From NCBI GenBank assembly GCA_028819075.1, contig JAPPMM010000052.1, positions 1 to 64,000 on the forward strand: DNA of 64,000 nucleotides, read 5' to 3'. Both the position numbers and the translations under genes were made by a program. This document shows, piece after piece, positions 1 through 7,965 of the stretch (positions are counted from its first letter, which is position 1; the number at the start of each line of letters is the position of its first letter). Origin of the DNA: Gammaproteobacteria bacterium. GTDB lineage: Bacteria; Gemmatimonadota; Gemmatimonadetes; Longimicrobiales; Gaopeijiaceae. A model generated the notes under the pieces. It searched no databases and was not told where the DNA came from. It saw only the letters and a program-made list of their open reading frames with translations.

Positions 1-390
1 ACTCATCGGGTGCAACGAGTTGTGGATCCGATACATCTTGTTGCGTGTGCTGGCTCACAAACCTTAAGAGCGTGAGCCAGCCCCTCGGCGGAGCCGCCAA
101 ACACGCCTCCCCGGGCATCGCCCGGAACAAGCTCGACCGGGCCGTCGGTGGCAAGCTCCTCGGCCTCCCGGTCGGCAGCCTCACGGGCGATGAGAGCGAC
201 CGGCAACCCGTCATGTCCCTGTACGACGGCCTTGCCCCCTGCCGCGCGGCCCGGATTCTACCCTACCCGTACCCCTCGGAGACTTGAGTTCGTCGATCCT
301 GCGCGATCCTGTGGCCCGTACAATACCCGAAATGCTTTCAGAACGCCCCGAAATGGCCTCCGAGCCCCGTTCGAGGCTCGTTGCCGTGTC
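1..390. other. Left-edge stretch with no supported gene
   Basis: This stretch lies beyond the 3' end of the integrase gene. Open frames exist on both strands, but none has a convincing start, ribosome-binding site or recognisable family. The only clear structure is the inverted repeat at 50-80. A minus-strand frame ending near the window edge could be the tail of an unrecognised gene, but it would need a TTG start at 206 and I do not call it. Confidence 0.4.
50..80. repeat. Perfect 9-bp inverted repeat (hairpin)
   Basis: CTGGCTCAC (50-58) and GTGAGCCAG (72-80) are perfect reverse complements around a 13-nt loop. No T-run follows on either strand, so a standard intrinsic terminator is doubtful. 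It could be a weak terminator, a recombinase-associated site or chance. It sits about 310 bp from the end of the integrase gene. Confidence 0.5.
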
Positions 391-1593
391 TCAGCCCGCG
401 AGGTACTCGGCCCAGTCCTCCATGAGCCGACGCCTCCGCTCGAACAGATCGGTCCGCATGTACGCCGCCTCGACCTTGTTCTGAACGACATGGGCCAGCG
501 CCGCCTCGACGACCTCCCTTGGGTGATCGGTCTTCTCGGCGGCCCAGTCACGGAAGCTGGACCGGAACCCATGAGGCACCGCCGAGATCCCGCAGCTCAG
601 GAGCAACCGCCCCGGCCGCTTGCGGGTCAGCGGCTTGCCGCGCTCGTTGACGAACACGATCGGACTCGCCCCATCGCCGAGCTGCCGCGCCCCGTCAAGC
701 ACCTCCAGCGCCCGCCCGGACAGCGGCACCCGGTGCTCCTTCGCCGTCTTCGTCCGGCTTGCCGGAATCGTCCACACGCCCGCACCTTGGTCGATCTCGC
801 TCCACACCGCCCCGCGGACCTCGCCGCCCCGTGCCGCCGTCAGGACCAGGAACTCGAACGCCAGCGTGTCCACTTTCCCCGGCTTCGCCGCCCGCACTTT
901 CGCGATAGCCGCCGATACCTCGCCGTGAGGCAGGGCCTTCCGGTGGGTGACGACATCGTGCTGGGGGCCGAGCACCGGCAGGAGCCGGTCGCAGGGGTTG
1001 TCCTTCCGCCAGTCCATGGCGACCGCCCACTCCAGCACCGCCCGGATGCGAAGCCGGACGGAGCGGGCGACCTTCGGCCTCGCGTGCCAGATCGGAGAGA
1101 GCGTTTCCAGCACGTCGGCGCTGGTGATCTCGGAGACCGGCAGCTTCCCAAGTCGTCCGAAGGCATACATCTCCAGCGAGCGGGTCCACAACCTCGGGGT
1201 CTTCGCGCTGCGCCACCCGCCGCGCTTCTGCTCGATGACGCGCACGGCGGCCTCGGCGAAGGTGGGGACGCCAAGGGACCGGCGCTTCTCGGCCACCGGA
1301 TCGCCGCCCGCGCGGGCCAGCTTCCGGTTGGCCAGCGCCTGCTCGCGCGCCTCGGCCAGCGAGACGAGGACGACGCTGCCCAGGCCGATCTCACGCTTGC
1401 GGCCCCGGACGACGAGCCGTTGGATCCAGCTTCGGGTCCCGGTCTTCTTGACGTAGAGGTACAGCCCGTTCCCGTCGCAGTGCCGACCGGGCGGGGCGGA
1501 GCGCACGAAGGCGGCCGACAGCCGGTTGTGGGGATGGCGGCCCTTGGGCTTGCCTCGTCGGCGCTGGGTGCGGGTTGTGGTGACATTATTCAT
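391..1593 (-). CDS. Tyrosine-type recombinase/integrase (DUF4102/P4-like)
   Basis: Site-specific recombinase of the kind that inserts and excises genomic islands. The 400-residue protein has the three-part P4-integrase layout: an arm-binding DUF4102 domain at about residues 23-105, a core-binding helical domain at about 110-200, and a catalytic domain to the end. The catalytic residues can be placed: R255 in TAARGGEV, a lysine in the TKTAKEH turn, H341 and R344 in VPHGFRSSF, H367 in ALAHVV and the nucleophile Y378 in EAAYMR. Length is normal, so the gene looks intact. I found no tRNA or obvious attachment site within 220 bp upstream. The element it served is either off the left edge or decayed. 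Together with the IS3 remnant near 4.3 kb it marks this end as accessory DNA. Confidence 0.92.
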   Translation of the reverse strand: MNNVTTTRTQRRRGKPKGRHPHNRLSAAFVRSAPPGRHCDGNGLYLYVKKTGTRSWIQRLVVRGRKREIGLGSVVLVSLAEAREQALANRKLARAGGDPVAEKRRSLGVPTFAEAAVRVIEQKRGGWRSAKTPRLWTRSLEMYAFGRLGKLPVSEITSADVLETLSPIWHARPKVARSVRLRIRAVLEWAVAMDWRKDNPCDRLLPVLGPQHDVVTHRKALPHGEVSAAIAKVRAAKPGKVDTLAFEFLVLTAARGGEVRGAVWSEIDQGAGVWTIPASRTKTAKEHRVPLSGRALEVLDGARQLGDGASPIVFVNERGKPLTRKRPGRLLLSCGISAVPHGFRSSFRDWAAEKTDHPREVVEAALAHVVQNKVEAAYMRTDLFERRRRLMEDWAEYLAG

Positions 1594-1814
1594 TCCCTAA
1601 TCGTAGCCGGGATGGAGCAGGATTGCAAGGGACGTAGCGGGCAGACGAGCGTAGGAGACACCCTGACTAACACGTTGGAATACCGCCTGTTACGGGACTC
1701 TATGGACACCTATGGATGATACTGGACTTCCGGTGTCTGCTCCCATGGCCGGATGGGACTGCTTGCTCCGGCGGCCAAGACCAAGCTGTTGCGCGACCGG
1801 AACCCTCTCCCTCC

Positions 1815-4172
1815 TCACCCTCCCGGCACCAGCGGCCATACGAGCGGGAGCACGGTCAAGACCACCGCAAACACCAGGAGGAACAGCGGGAATCCCGCCT
1901 TGATGAAGTCGACGAACCGGTATCCTCCGAACCCCATCACCAGCAGATTCACCGGATGTCCCACCGGGCTCATGAAGGCGCAGGAGCTCGCTATCGCCAC
2001 CGTCATCATCAGAGCCTGGGGCGAGAACCCTTCGCTGGCGGCCGTGCTGAGTGCAATGGGCGACATGAGTACCGCCACTGCCGCCGTCGGCATTACCTGA
2101 GCTGAAAGGGCGGTGATCAGGAAGAGTCCCGCCACCACGGCCAGAGGACCAAAGCCGGCAATGGAGCCCAACACCGTCTCGGCCACCAGCGCGGCAGTTC
2201 CGGATTCCTGCATCGCCAGTCCCAGGCTGAGCATCCCCGCGATCAGGACCACTGCTTTCAACTCTATGCACCGATAGGCCTCTTCCATGTTGAGGCAGCC
2301 CGTCAGCACCATCAGGACCGCTCCGATCGGCGCCGCGACATAAATCGGCAGAAGGCCCGAGACCACCGAAGTCAGGACGCCTGCCATGATCAGGGCGCTG
2401 ACTGGAGCCTTCCGGCTTCGCACCACCTCTGCCGCTCCTTCGGTCATGACGAGGAAGTCCGGGTTTTCCACCAGGCGCGCGAGCTTGCTTCTGTCGCCAT
2501 AAAGCAGAAACGCATCACCCGGGAGCAGTTTCATTTGCCGGAGCCCACTCCGGTATATTTCTCCATTCCGCCATATCGCAAGGATGGAAACACCGTAGTT
2601 TTCGCGGAAATTGAGTTCCTCGATTGTCCTTCCCGCAAATGTCGTGCGTGGAGACAGCGAAGCCTCCGCCAGGCCGACGGTGTCGGATTCCAGTCGGCTC
2701 ACGTCCAGGGGACGATTATCGCCCACCGTCAATTCCTGGAGCGCCCGCAGGATCCTGAGATCCTCGATTCGTCCCCGGAGCAGGAGAACGTCCCCTCCCT
2801 CGAGGATTGTATCCGGATCCGGCATGAGAAGCTCTTCATCAGCCCGCAGGATGCCCACAACCGTCAGGCCGAACGCATCGGCCAGCCGGGTTTCCGCGAG
2901 CAACTGACCGGCCAGCAGCGATTCTTCCGAGATTCTGACGCTTTGAATCCTGCGTTCCATCTGGTAGTGGGAGATCAGCTCACTTGCCGACACCGAATGG
3001 ATCGCACCGAAGGTCTTGTCCTCCGCCAGCTCGGCAAATCGCCCGCTTTTCATCGCGACCACCAGGCGATCGCCTGCAGCAAGAGTCATCAGGCGCAATC
3101 CCGTGCGATGTACCCGATCACCCCGCAGAATCGCGAGAACGTGCAGGCCACGAGTCTGGCGCAGATTCGCCTTTCGAACCGTCTGCCCGATCAGCGGCGA
3201 ACCTTCCGCCAACTCCAGTTCCGCTACCTCGATGGAGGCATCTGTAATCCGCTCAAGAGCCCGATCTCTCGACTCGATCTCCAGATGCTTCCATGCGCGC
3301 AAGCCTTCGAACCGCTCCAGGGTTCCTTCAACAACCATCTCGTCTCCCCCGCTCAGAACGAAGTCCGGCCCGGGAGCGAGGATCATCTGCCCGCTTCGCT
3401 GCACGGCGACCACGTTCAGACCCAGGGCCTGGCCCAACCGGCTTTGCTGCAGTGTCTTGCCTGCCAGAGTCGAATGCCTGGGCGCTTTCAGCATTCCGAC
3501 CAGGCCACCCAGGCCGTAGAGTCCCCCCAGATCCGCCGGAGCCGATTCCTTTTTCGGATCCCGGTTCGGAAACAGTCGCCGCCCCAGGAAGGTCATGTAG
3601 ACGATTCCTGCAGCAAGCGCCGTCAACCCGACCGGTGTGAACGAGAACATCCCGAACGGCTCAAGCCCGGCATCGCGCAACGCCCCGTTTACCAGGATGT
3701 TCGGCGCCGTTCCGATCAAGGTCGTCATCCCGCCAAGCAGGGATCCGAAGGCCAGCGGCATGAGCAGTTTGGATGGCGGCGTCCCTATGCGGCGGGCCAT
3801 GTCCAGCACCACCGGCAGCATGAGGGCGGTGATCCCGATGTCGTTCATGATTCCCGACAGGAGGCCCACCGTGGCCATCATCACCGCGGTGAGACGGCCG
3901 ACTCCACTACCCGATGCCGCCAGAACCCGCTGGCCGATGAAACGAGCGACCCCGGTCCGCGCGAGCGCTCCGCTCAGGACCAGGACCGAAGCGATTGTGA
4001 TGACCGCTTCGTTGGCGAAGCCCATGATCGCCTCCTCGCCATCGAGGATGCCTGCCACCACGAGCCCCAGCATCACCATCAACGCCACCAGATCCACCCG
4101 GACCTTTTCGGTCACGAACAGGACCACTGCTGCTGCGAGGATCCCCCCGACTACGAAGACCTCCAAGTTCAT
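1815..4172 (-). CDS. SLC13-family permease with internal RCK_C (TrkA-C) repeats
   Basis: Predicted inner-membrane anion or dicarboxylate/sulfate transporter of the ArsB/CitT/SLC13 superfamily. The 785-residue protein has membrane helices at about 1-200, including the conserved GIMNDIGITALMLP and GTAPNILVNG segments. A soluble middle section of about 350 residues follows, then a second membrane block from about 570 to the end with the matching motif MPTAAVAVLM. The soluble part contains four successive RCK_C-like units (about 230-290, 305-380, 400-465 and 490-560), each with the pattern 'G..L...L....G..V..I.R.G....P.....L..GD.L...G'. Related bacterial proteins usually carry two such units and are nearer 600 residues, so this is an enlarged version. 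RCK_C domains bind small ligands, and gating by a cytosolic ligand is inferred. The substrate cannot be told from sequence. Confidence 0.87.
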   Translation of the reverse strand: MNLEVFVVGGILAAAVVLFVTEKVRVDLVALMVMLGLVVAGILDGEEAIMGFANEAVITIASVLVLSGALARTGVARFIGQRVLAASGSGVGRLTAVMMATVGLLSGIMNDIGITALMLPVVLDMARRIGTPPSKLLMPLAFGSLLGGMTTLIGTAPNILVNGALRDAGLEPFGMFSFTPVGLTALAAGIVYMTFLGRRLFPNRDPKKESAPADLGGLYGLGGLVGMLKAPRHSTLAGKTLQQSRLGQALGLNVVAVQRSGQMILAPGPDFVLSGGDEMVVEGTLERFEGLRAWKHLEIESRDRALERITDASIEVAELELAEGSPLIGQTVRKANLRQTRGLHVLAILRGDRVHRTGLRLMTLAAGDRLVVAMKSGRFAELAEDKTFGAIHSVSASELISHYQMERRIQSVRISEESLLAGQLLAETRLADAFGLTVVGILRADEELLMPDPDTILEGGDVLLLRGRIEDLRILRALQELTVGDNRPLDVSRLESDTVGLAEASLSPRTTFAGRTIEELNFRENYGVSILAIWRNGEIYRSGLRQMKLLPGDAFLLYGDRSKLARLVENPDFLVMTEGAAEVVRSRKAPVSALIMAGVLTSVVSGLLPIYVAAPIGAVLMVLTGCLNMEEAYRCIELKAVVLIAGMLSLGLAMQESGTAALVAETVLGSIAGFGPLAVVAGLFLITALSAQVMPTAAVAVLMSPIALSTAASEGFSPQALMMTVAIASSCAFMSPVGHPVNLLVMGFGGYRFVDFIKAGFPLFLLVFAVVLTVLPLVWPLVPGG

Positions 4173-4239
4173 TGGTGCCGGTTCCGGTTGTATGGATGAG
4201 TGGATGGGCTGGGCATCAGGGTGCCTTGTGGCTGAGCTG

Positions 4240-4480
4240 CTCGCGGGCAGGGGTTAGGGTAATGTATCCGTGCCGCTGGAGGAGCCAACCGTTGTCTTAG
4301 CGCTCGATGAAGGTCCCCATCACCTCTCTGGCCTCCTCAAGAGTTTCGAAGTCGTGCAGATGGATGCTCTCCGGCTCGCCCACCTAGGCCGGTGCAAAGC
4401 GGATGCCAAGCCATCGAATCTCGGCCCGGAATTCCTTGCCCTGTACTGCGAGCCCCAAATCACCCTGCTCCCGGCCATAG
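4240..4480 (-). pseudogene. Decayed IS3-family transposase fragment (C-terminal)
   Basis: No intact frame exists, but the minus strand translates in pieces to the C-terminal half of an IS3-type DDE transposase. A WGSQYRA-like segment (near 4450-4465) is followed, after a frameshift, by EFRAEIRWLGIRFAPA, a stop, then VGEPE. A deletion of the expected conserved stretch comes next, then LHDFETLEEAREV, TFIER, a stop where Tyr is expected, and NGWLLQRHGYIT. The order and wording match the integrase-core C-terminus of IS3 relatives (LGI..SPAFVGEPE ... ERYN..WLLQRHGYRTP). At least one frameshift, one internal deletion and two stops make it nonfunctional. No terminal inverted repeats were recognised. 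The rest of the gap 4173-4640 holds nothing else I can support. Confidence 0.62.
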
Positions 4481-4640
4481 CAATCATCCCATCCCTTGCG
4501 GATCCGTCAAGATAGACAGCGTGCGCCTCGGAGACTTCGGAATCCAAGGTGATCGAGCGGGTGATCGGCAGAGAACGGAATCGCTTAGCCACCGCCGCCA
4601 CCACGGACTCGTGGCTACCGCAACGGCCGCGTCAAACCCC

Positions 4641-5099
4641 TCATCCTTCCAGAAGCGACCCGGTCTGGTCACCGGAGCGCAACGCGCGCCCGGCTTTGCG
4701 GGCGATCAGCAGGCTGGCCACGCCTCCTCCCGCACCAAGGAGTGGCAGAATGCTGAAGGGGACGATGGCGCCCCCGTTGGGCCAGTCCCCCCAACTGCCG
4801 CCCACAACGAGTCCTGCCAGCAGGAGGCCGCCCAGCACGCCCACCGAGGCGACCCGCGAGTAGGAAAGCTCCTCCAGCGAGCGGCCGCGCGCCGCGATCG
4901 CCAGGATGGCCGAGAAGCTCGTACCGATCCCGACGCCCCAGACGGCCCCCGCGATGATCATGAACCCCAACTCGTCCTCGGCGCCGGGGAAGAACACCGC
5001 ACTCACCAGGGCAACCAGAGAGAAGAACGCCGCGCCGATGGCGCCGAAGGTCAGCCCCATCCCGAGGACACCGCGGATAACCCTCTTCCAACGCGACAT
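4641..5099 (-). CDS. Small hypothetical membrane protein
   Basis: About 152 residues starting at the methionine of MSRWKRVIRG. An upstream in-frame start at 5159 would add 20 residues before this basic leader and looks less likely. Four hydrophobic segments are visible: GLTFGAIGAAFFSLVALVSA, FMIIAGAVWGVGIG, a glycine/leucine-rich stretch around VGVLGGLLLAGLVVG, and FSILPLLGAGGGVASLL. Charged loops lie between them. I do not recognise a family or function. It is divergent from the gene starting at 5213, and the roughly 110 bp between them presumably hold both promoters. Confidence 0.6.
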   Translation of the reverse strand: MSRWKRVIRGVLGMGLTFGAIGAAFFSLVALVSAVFFPGAEDELGFMIIAGAVWGVGIGTSFSAILAIAARGRSLEELSYSRVASVGVLGGLLLAGLVVGGSWGDWPNGGAIVPFSILPLLGAGGGVASLLIARKAGRALRSGDQTGSLLEG

Positions 5100-5212
5100 G
5101 GCGAACGTCCTGCTTGTGGTGAAACTGGTGCCACCCGAGGATACCTGCGGTACGATCAAGCGTGCAAACGGTTTCCGTTGCTTCCAGGTCCACCCCCGAG
5201 AGGCTTGCAGCT

Positions 5213-5935
5213 ATGCCGGACGACAGTTCCAAGGAAACGCAGCCGCCGCGCGAGGCCGACGACGAAAGCGGGCTTCCCGATTCCCCCGGCGACGCACGGG
5301 GTGGAGGTCGCGTGACCCATCGCATCCCCTTCGGCCGTCTTGCGCTTGAGTTCGTGGTGATCGTGGTCGGCGTTCTCGTCGCCCTCGGGTTCGATCAGTG
5401 GATGACCACCCTCGACAACCGCCAACTCGTCAACGAGACGCTCTACGCCCTGGCCGCGGAAATCGCCGAGAACACGGTAACCCTCGACCGTCGCATGGCC
5501 TATCACGACCGGATCCTGCCGGGGCTCGTCGAGAATCAGCGGGCTGCCGAAAGCGGCGAACGCCAGAGCATCTCGATCAGCGGAGCACTGCCCGAAGGAC
5601 TCGGCCTCACGCCGTTGAGGAGTACGGCGTGGGAGTTGGCCAGCGTGACAGAAGCCGTGCGGCACTTCGATCTGCCGATTCTCTCCACGCTCTCCCTCAC
5701 GTACGCCCTTCAGGAATCGCTCCACGAGTACGATCGGATCGTCTCCGCCGGGATCATCCAGCCGCAGTTCTTCGCGGCCACGGACCAGCCCGGCCCGATC
5801 ATCTACCTCGGCGTCATGGTAACCGACGTTCGGTCGCGGGAAGCCGAGCTTGGGCGATTCTACGCCGAGACGCTGCGGCATGTGCGCCGGCAGTTGGGAG
5901 ATCCCGAGGCTGGCGCGGTGGTGGAGGTCCGTTGA
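5213..5935 (+). CDS. Single-pass membrane protein of unknown function (DUF6090-like)
   Basis: About 240 residues from the ATG of MPDDSSKET, which has GAGAGG nine bases upstream. A GTG at 5162 would add 17 residues. A polar N-terminal region of about 35 residues precedes one transmembrane helix (LEFVVIVVGVLVALGF) and the motif DQW. The rest is a mostly helical soluble domain of about 170 residues beginning with alternating acidic and basic helices (NETLYALAAEIAENTVTLDRR). The arrangement 'R.aleF..ivvGvlvAl..dqW' followed by helices resembles the DUF6090 group seen often in Gemmatimonadota and Bacteroidota. No catalytic motif is visible. It converges on the selenoprotein gene. Confidence 0.6.
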   Translation: MPDDSSKETQPPREADDESGLPDSPGDARGGGRVTHRIPFGRLALEFVVIVVGVLVALGFDQWMTTLDNRQLVNETLYALAAEIAENTVTLDRRMAYHDRILPGLVENQRAAESGERQSISISGALPEGLGLTPLRSTAWELASVTEAVRHFDLPILSTLSLTYALQESLHEYDRIVSAGIIQPQFFAATDQPGPIIYLGVMVTDVRSREAELGRFYAETLRHVRRQLGDPEAGAVVEVR

Positions 5936-5946
5936 GGGACGACCGA

Positions 5947-5977
5947 TAGTATCACCTATCGCCCACGCATAGTATCA
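5947..5977. repeat. Two TAGTATCA repeats at 23-bp spacing
   Basis: The 11-mer ATAGTATCACC occurs at 5946-5956 and 5969-5979, and its core TAGTATCA lies at 5947-5954 and 5970-5977. The second copy overlaps the UGSC stop codon. The core is the reverse complement of TGATACTA, one of the four sites at 42843-42917, where spacing is also 21-23 bp. The location is between two convergent genes, so a role in initiation is not obvious. Part of the sequence (GATAG..CTATC) can also fold. Confidence 0.4.
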
Positions 5978-6511
5978 CCCCTCGCCCCCGGACATCAGAC
6001 TCCGCAACACCACCTCCAGCGCATCCTCCGCGAGCTGCTCGAGTTCCTCGGGGCGCCGGTTCTGGACCGGGTGTGGCACCCACACGATCTCCGGCTCGAA
6101 GCCGAGAGAGGGGATCTGGAAGGAGGCCGCCTCGCGGAAGGCGGTGGTGGCGATCAGGAGGCCGGGGAGGCCGCGATCGTCGAGAGCCTTGATGTCGTGC
6201 AGACCGCACGATACGCACGATCCTCAGTCGGCGAGCGCCTCCACGACCACGTCGGCTCCGGCGGCGATGTCGTCCAGGATCGCGTTGCTGGCGGGCTTGG
6301 CGTTGGTCGGCTTCGCGAAGCGCGCGGTGGCGATGCCCCGGGCACGGAGCCGAGTCTCGAGGCAGTCGAGGAACTCGTCGGCGCGGGACTTGCCGATGTC
6401 GAAGAGCGCCACCGTCCTGCCCTCCAGCGACGCCGGGGGCTTGCACCGCGGACGCGTCGCGGGCGCGGTCTCGGACGTGGGGTCGTGCAGGGTGACGGTG
6501 GATTCGGTCAT
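5975..6511 (-). CDS. UGSC-family selenoprotein with in-frame UGA (selenocysteine 96)
   Basis: A conventional reading would stop at the TGA at 6226-6224, after 95 codons ending EALAD. If that TGA is read as selenocysteine, the frame continues 83 more codons to the stop at 5977-5975 and gives a 178-residue protein. The UGA is followed at once by Gly-Ser-Cys, which is the UGSC motif that names this selenoprotein family. The extension keeps typical coding character (VSCGLHDIKALDDRG, IATTAFREAASFQIPSLG, IVWVPHPVQ). A second Cys pair member lies in VSCG. A 6-bp hairpin with a GGUCU loop sits 12 nt after the UGA, as in bacterial SECIS elements. The start overlaps the stop of the thioredoxin-fold gene by 4 nt (ATGA), so the two are translationally coupled. 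The reaction is unknown; a thiol/selenol redox role is inferred. No selA, selB, selC or selD is in the window. Confidence 0.88.
6195..6211 (-). promoter_or_regulatory. Bacterial SECIS-like hairpin downstream of the UGA codon
   Basis: On the mRNA, UCGUGC and GCACGA pair perfectly over 6 bp and close the loop GGUCU. The stem starts 12 nt after the UGA and the loop 18 nt after it. Bacterial SECIS elements sit immediately 3' of the UGA within the coding region, with an exposed GU/GGU in a small apical loop, as in E. coli fdhF. This hairpin fits that description. It would bind SelB loaded with selenocysteyl-tRNA. Confidence 0.8.
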
Positions 6512-7953
6512 TCGGTGATCTCTCTGGTGACGGGGTGGGATTCCTCGAAAAGGCGTCCCCCCGGCCAGCCCGACAGGATGGCCGAGAACAGCCCGGCGGG
6601 ACCTCCGGCTCGCACCAGCAGAAGGGCGCCGGGATGGAACTTGGGGATGCGCTGGCCCGCGCGGGAGGGGGGCATTCCCTCGGCGACGCCGTCGGCGCCC
6701 GCAGCCACCTTCTCGCCCGGGAGCAGCAGCGCGTCCTGGAGCGCGTGGGTGATCCGGCTTCGGTCCCACCCCGCCTCGCGGTAGATGGCGTAGTGTTCGG
6801 GTGACAGGACCAGAACGGCGGCGGCCCACTCGCACAGCTTGGGGTGTCCCACCGCCTGCAGCCCCATGGCCAGGGAGCGGGTGAGTTCGCCCGGCGTGCG
6901 CGCCTTCTGGTCGGTCACTCCCTGGACCCCGTCGCCGGCGAACACCGTCACCGCGCTCTTTCCGGGAGCGATTCCGCGCGAGACGGCCAGCGGTTCCCAG
7001 CCCTCGTCGCCCTCATCCTCCGCGAAGCAGAACGTGTACTTGCCCGGAGAGCCCAGCGTCGCGCGGTCGATTTCGCCGGGCCGCCCTCCGCCCACATTGC
7101 GGACCACGAGGTTCACGGCGCGGCCGATGGTGGCGTTGGGCCGGTTCCCCTGTCCGAGCGCGTTGAGTCCGGAGTTCATGCCGATGTGCTTCGCGATGGG
7201 GCCGTTGACGATGATCACCGGGCTCGAGAAGCAGGTGCTGCAGGTGACGCCGTGCAGGGTGAACCCCGGGTCCAGGGCGGCCTCGAGGGCCGCGAGCACG
7301 ACCGGCATGTATTCGGGGCGGCACCCGGCCATGACGGCGTTGATGGCGACCTTCTCGACGGTGCAGGGCGCCAGCTCGGGCGGGACCCGGCCGATGACCT
7401 CGTGCGGGTCGCGGCGCGTGCCGCCCAGCATGCGTAGGATGCGCTCGGGCGTCGGCGGGACGACCGGGAGGCCGTCGCTCCAGCCGCGGTCGTAGCAAGC
7501 CTCGATCGCGTCGGCGCCGGACGCGACCTCGACCGTGCGGGCGCGGATTCCGGTTTCGCCGAAGCGCACCCGCAGCGCCTCCGCGACCCCCGGCTCCACC
7601 GAGCGGGAGCCGCAGCCGGGCCGGCGGAGCGGCAGTCCCGCGCCCAGCGTGGGGATGGCCGTGAGCGCGCGCCAGTCTTCACGATGCCAGCCCACCGTGC
7701 GGCCGGTTTCCGCACCGCCCCCCAGCCGGATCAGCGTCGGTACAGTCTCGACGGCGAGGTGGAAGGAGCGTTCGAGCGTGCGGTCGTCCACGGCCGCGGC
7801 GGCGAGGACGGGGCCCAGGAATCCGCCGTCGTCCTGCCAGTAGACCGTCAGCGGATGGCCGGCCTGGTGGATTTCGGCGAGGGCGGGCACCGCCAGGTGG
7901 CAGGTCTCGCACTCGTCCTTCACGACGGCGACGTAGGTGGCGGACTCGGACAT
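6508..7953 (-). CDS. Thioredoxin-fold protein, UGSC partner
   Basis: 481 residues. The N-terminal 90 residues look like a thioredoxin fold: TYVAVVKDECETCHLAVPAL carries a CETC (CxxC) motif at the usual place after the first strand, and VETVPTLIRL gives the cis-Pro strand. A linker contains RPGCGS. The remaining 330 or so residues form a separate domain beginning YDRGWSDGLPVVPPTPERI, with conserved-looking Cys residues (APCTVEKVAINAVMAGC, TCSTCFSSPVI) and glycine-rich turns. I know this architecture from UGSC-associated genes but not its reaction. Its stop overlaps the UGSC start by 4 nt, and it begins 12 bp after higA. The CxxC domain may reduce or recharge the UGSC selenol, which is inference. 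Confidence 0.72.
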   Translation of the reverse strand: MSESATYVAVVKDECETCHLAVPALAEIHQAGHPLTVYWQDDGGFLGPVLAAAAVDDRTLERSFHLAVETVPTLIRLGGGAETGRTVGWHREDWRALTAIPTLGAGLPLRRPGCGSRSVEPGVAEALRVRFGETGIRARTVEVASGADAIEACYDRGWSDGLPVVPPTPERILRMLGGTRRDPHEVIGRVPPELAPCTVEKVAINAVMAGCRPEYMPVVLAALEAALDPGFTLHGVTCSTCFSSPVIIVNGPIAKHIGMNSGLNALGQGNRPNATIGRAVNLVVRNVGGGRPGEIDRATLGSPGKYTFCFAEDEGDEGWEPLAVSRGIAPGKSAVTVFAGDGVQGVTDQKARTPGELTRSLAMGLQAVGHPKLCEWAAAVLVLSPEHYAIYREAGWDRSRITHALQDALLLPGEKVAAGADGVAEGMPPSRAGQRIPKFHPGALLLVRAGGPAGLFSAILSGWPGGRLFEESHPVTREITE

Positions 7954-7965
7954 GAGGTTAAGGCG

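Noticed and set aside
1594-1814. tRNA or att repeat upstream of the integrase
   Set aside because: No T-loop, acceptor stem or repeat could be found on either strand; only a weak 6-bp GACACC/GGTGTC pair is present.
2535-4199. 554-codon plus-strand frame opposite the SLC13 gene
   Set aside because: Antisense to a transporter with clear membrane helices and RCK_C repeats; its peptide is Gln/Arg-rich and unlike any family.
5436-6446. Frameshift or pseudogene as the explanation for the UGSC break
   Set aside because: The frame on both sides of the UGA is the same, so no indel is needed; the hairpin and the UGSC motif favour selenocysteine.
6227-6835. The UGSC gene read as a truncated 95- to 203-residue protein ending at UGA
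   Set aside because: The continuation after UGA is clearly coding, begins GSC, and carries a SECIS-like hairpin; a plain stop is the less likely reading.
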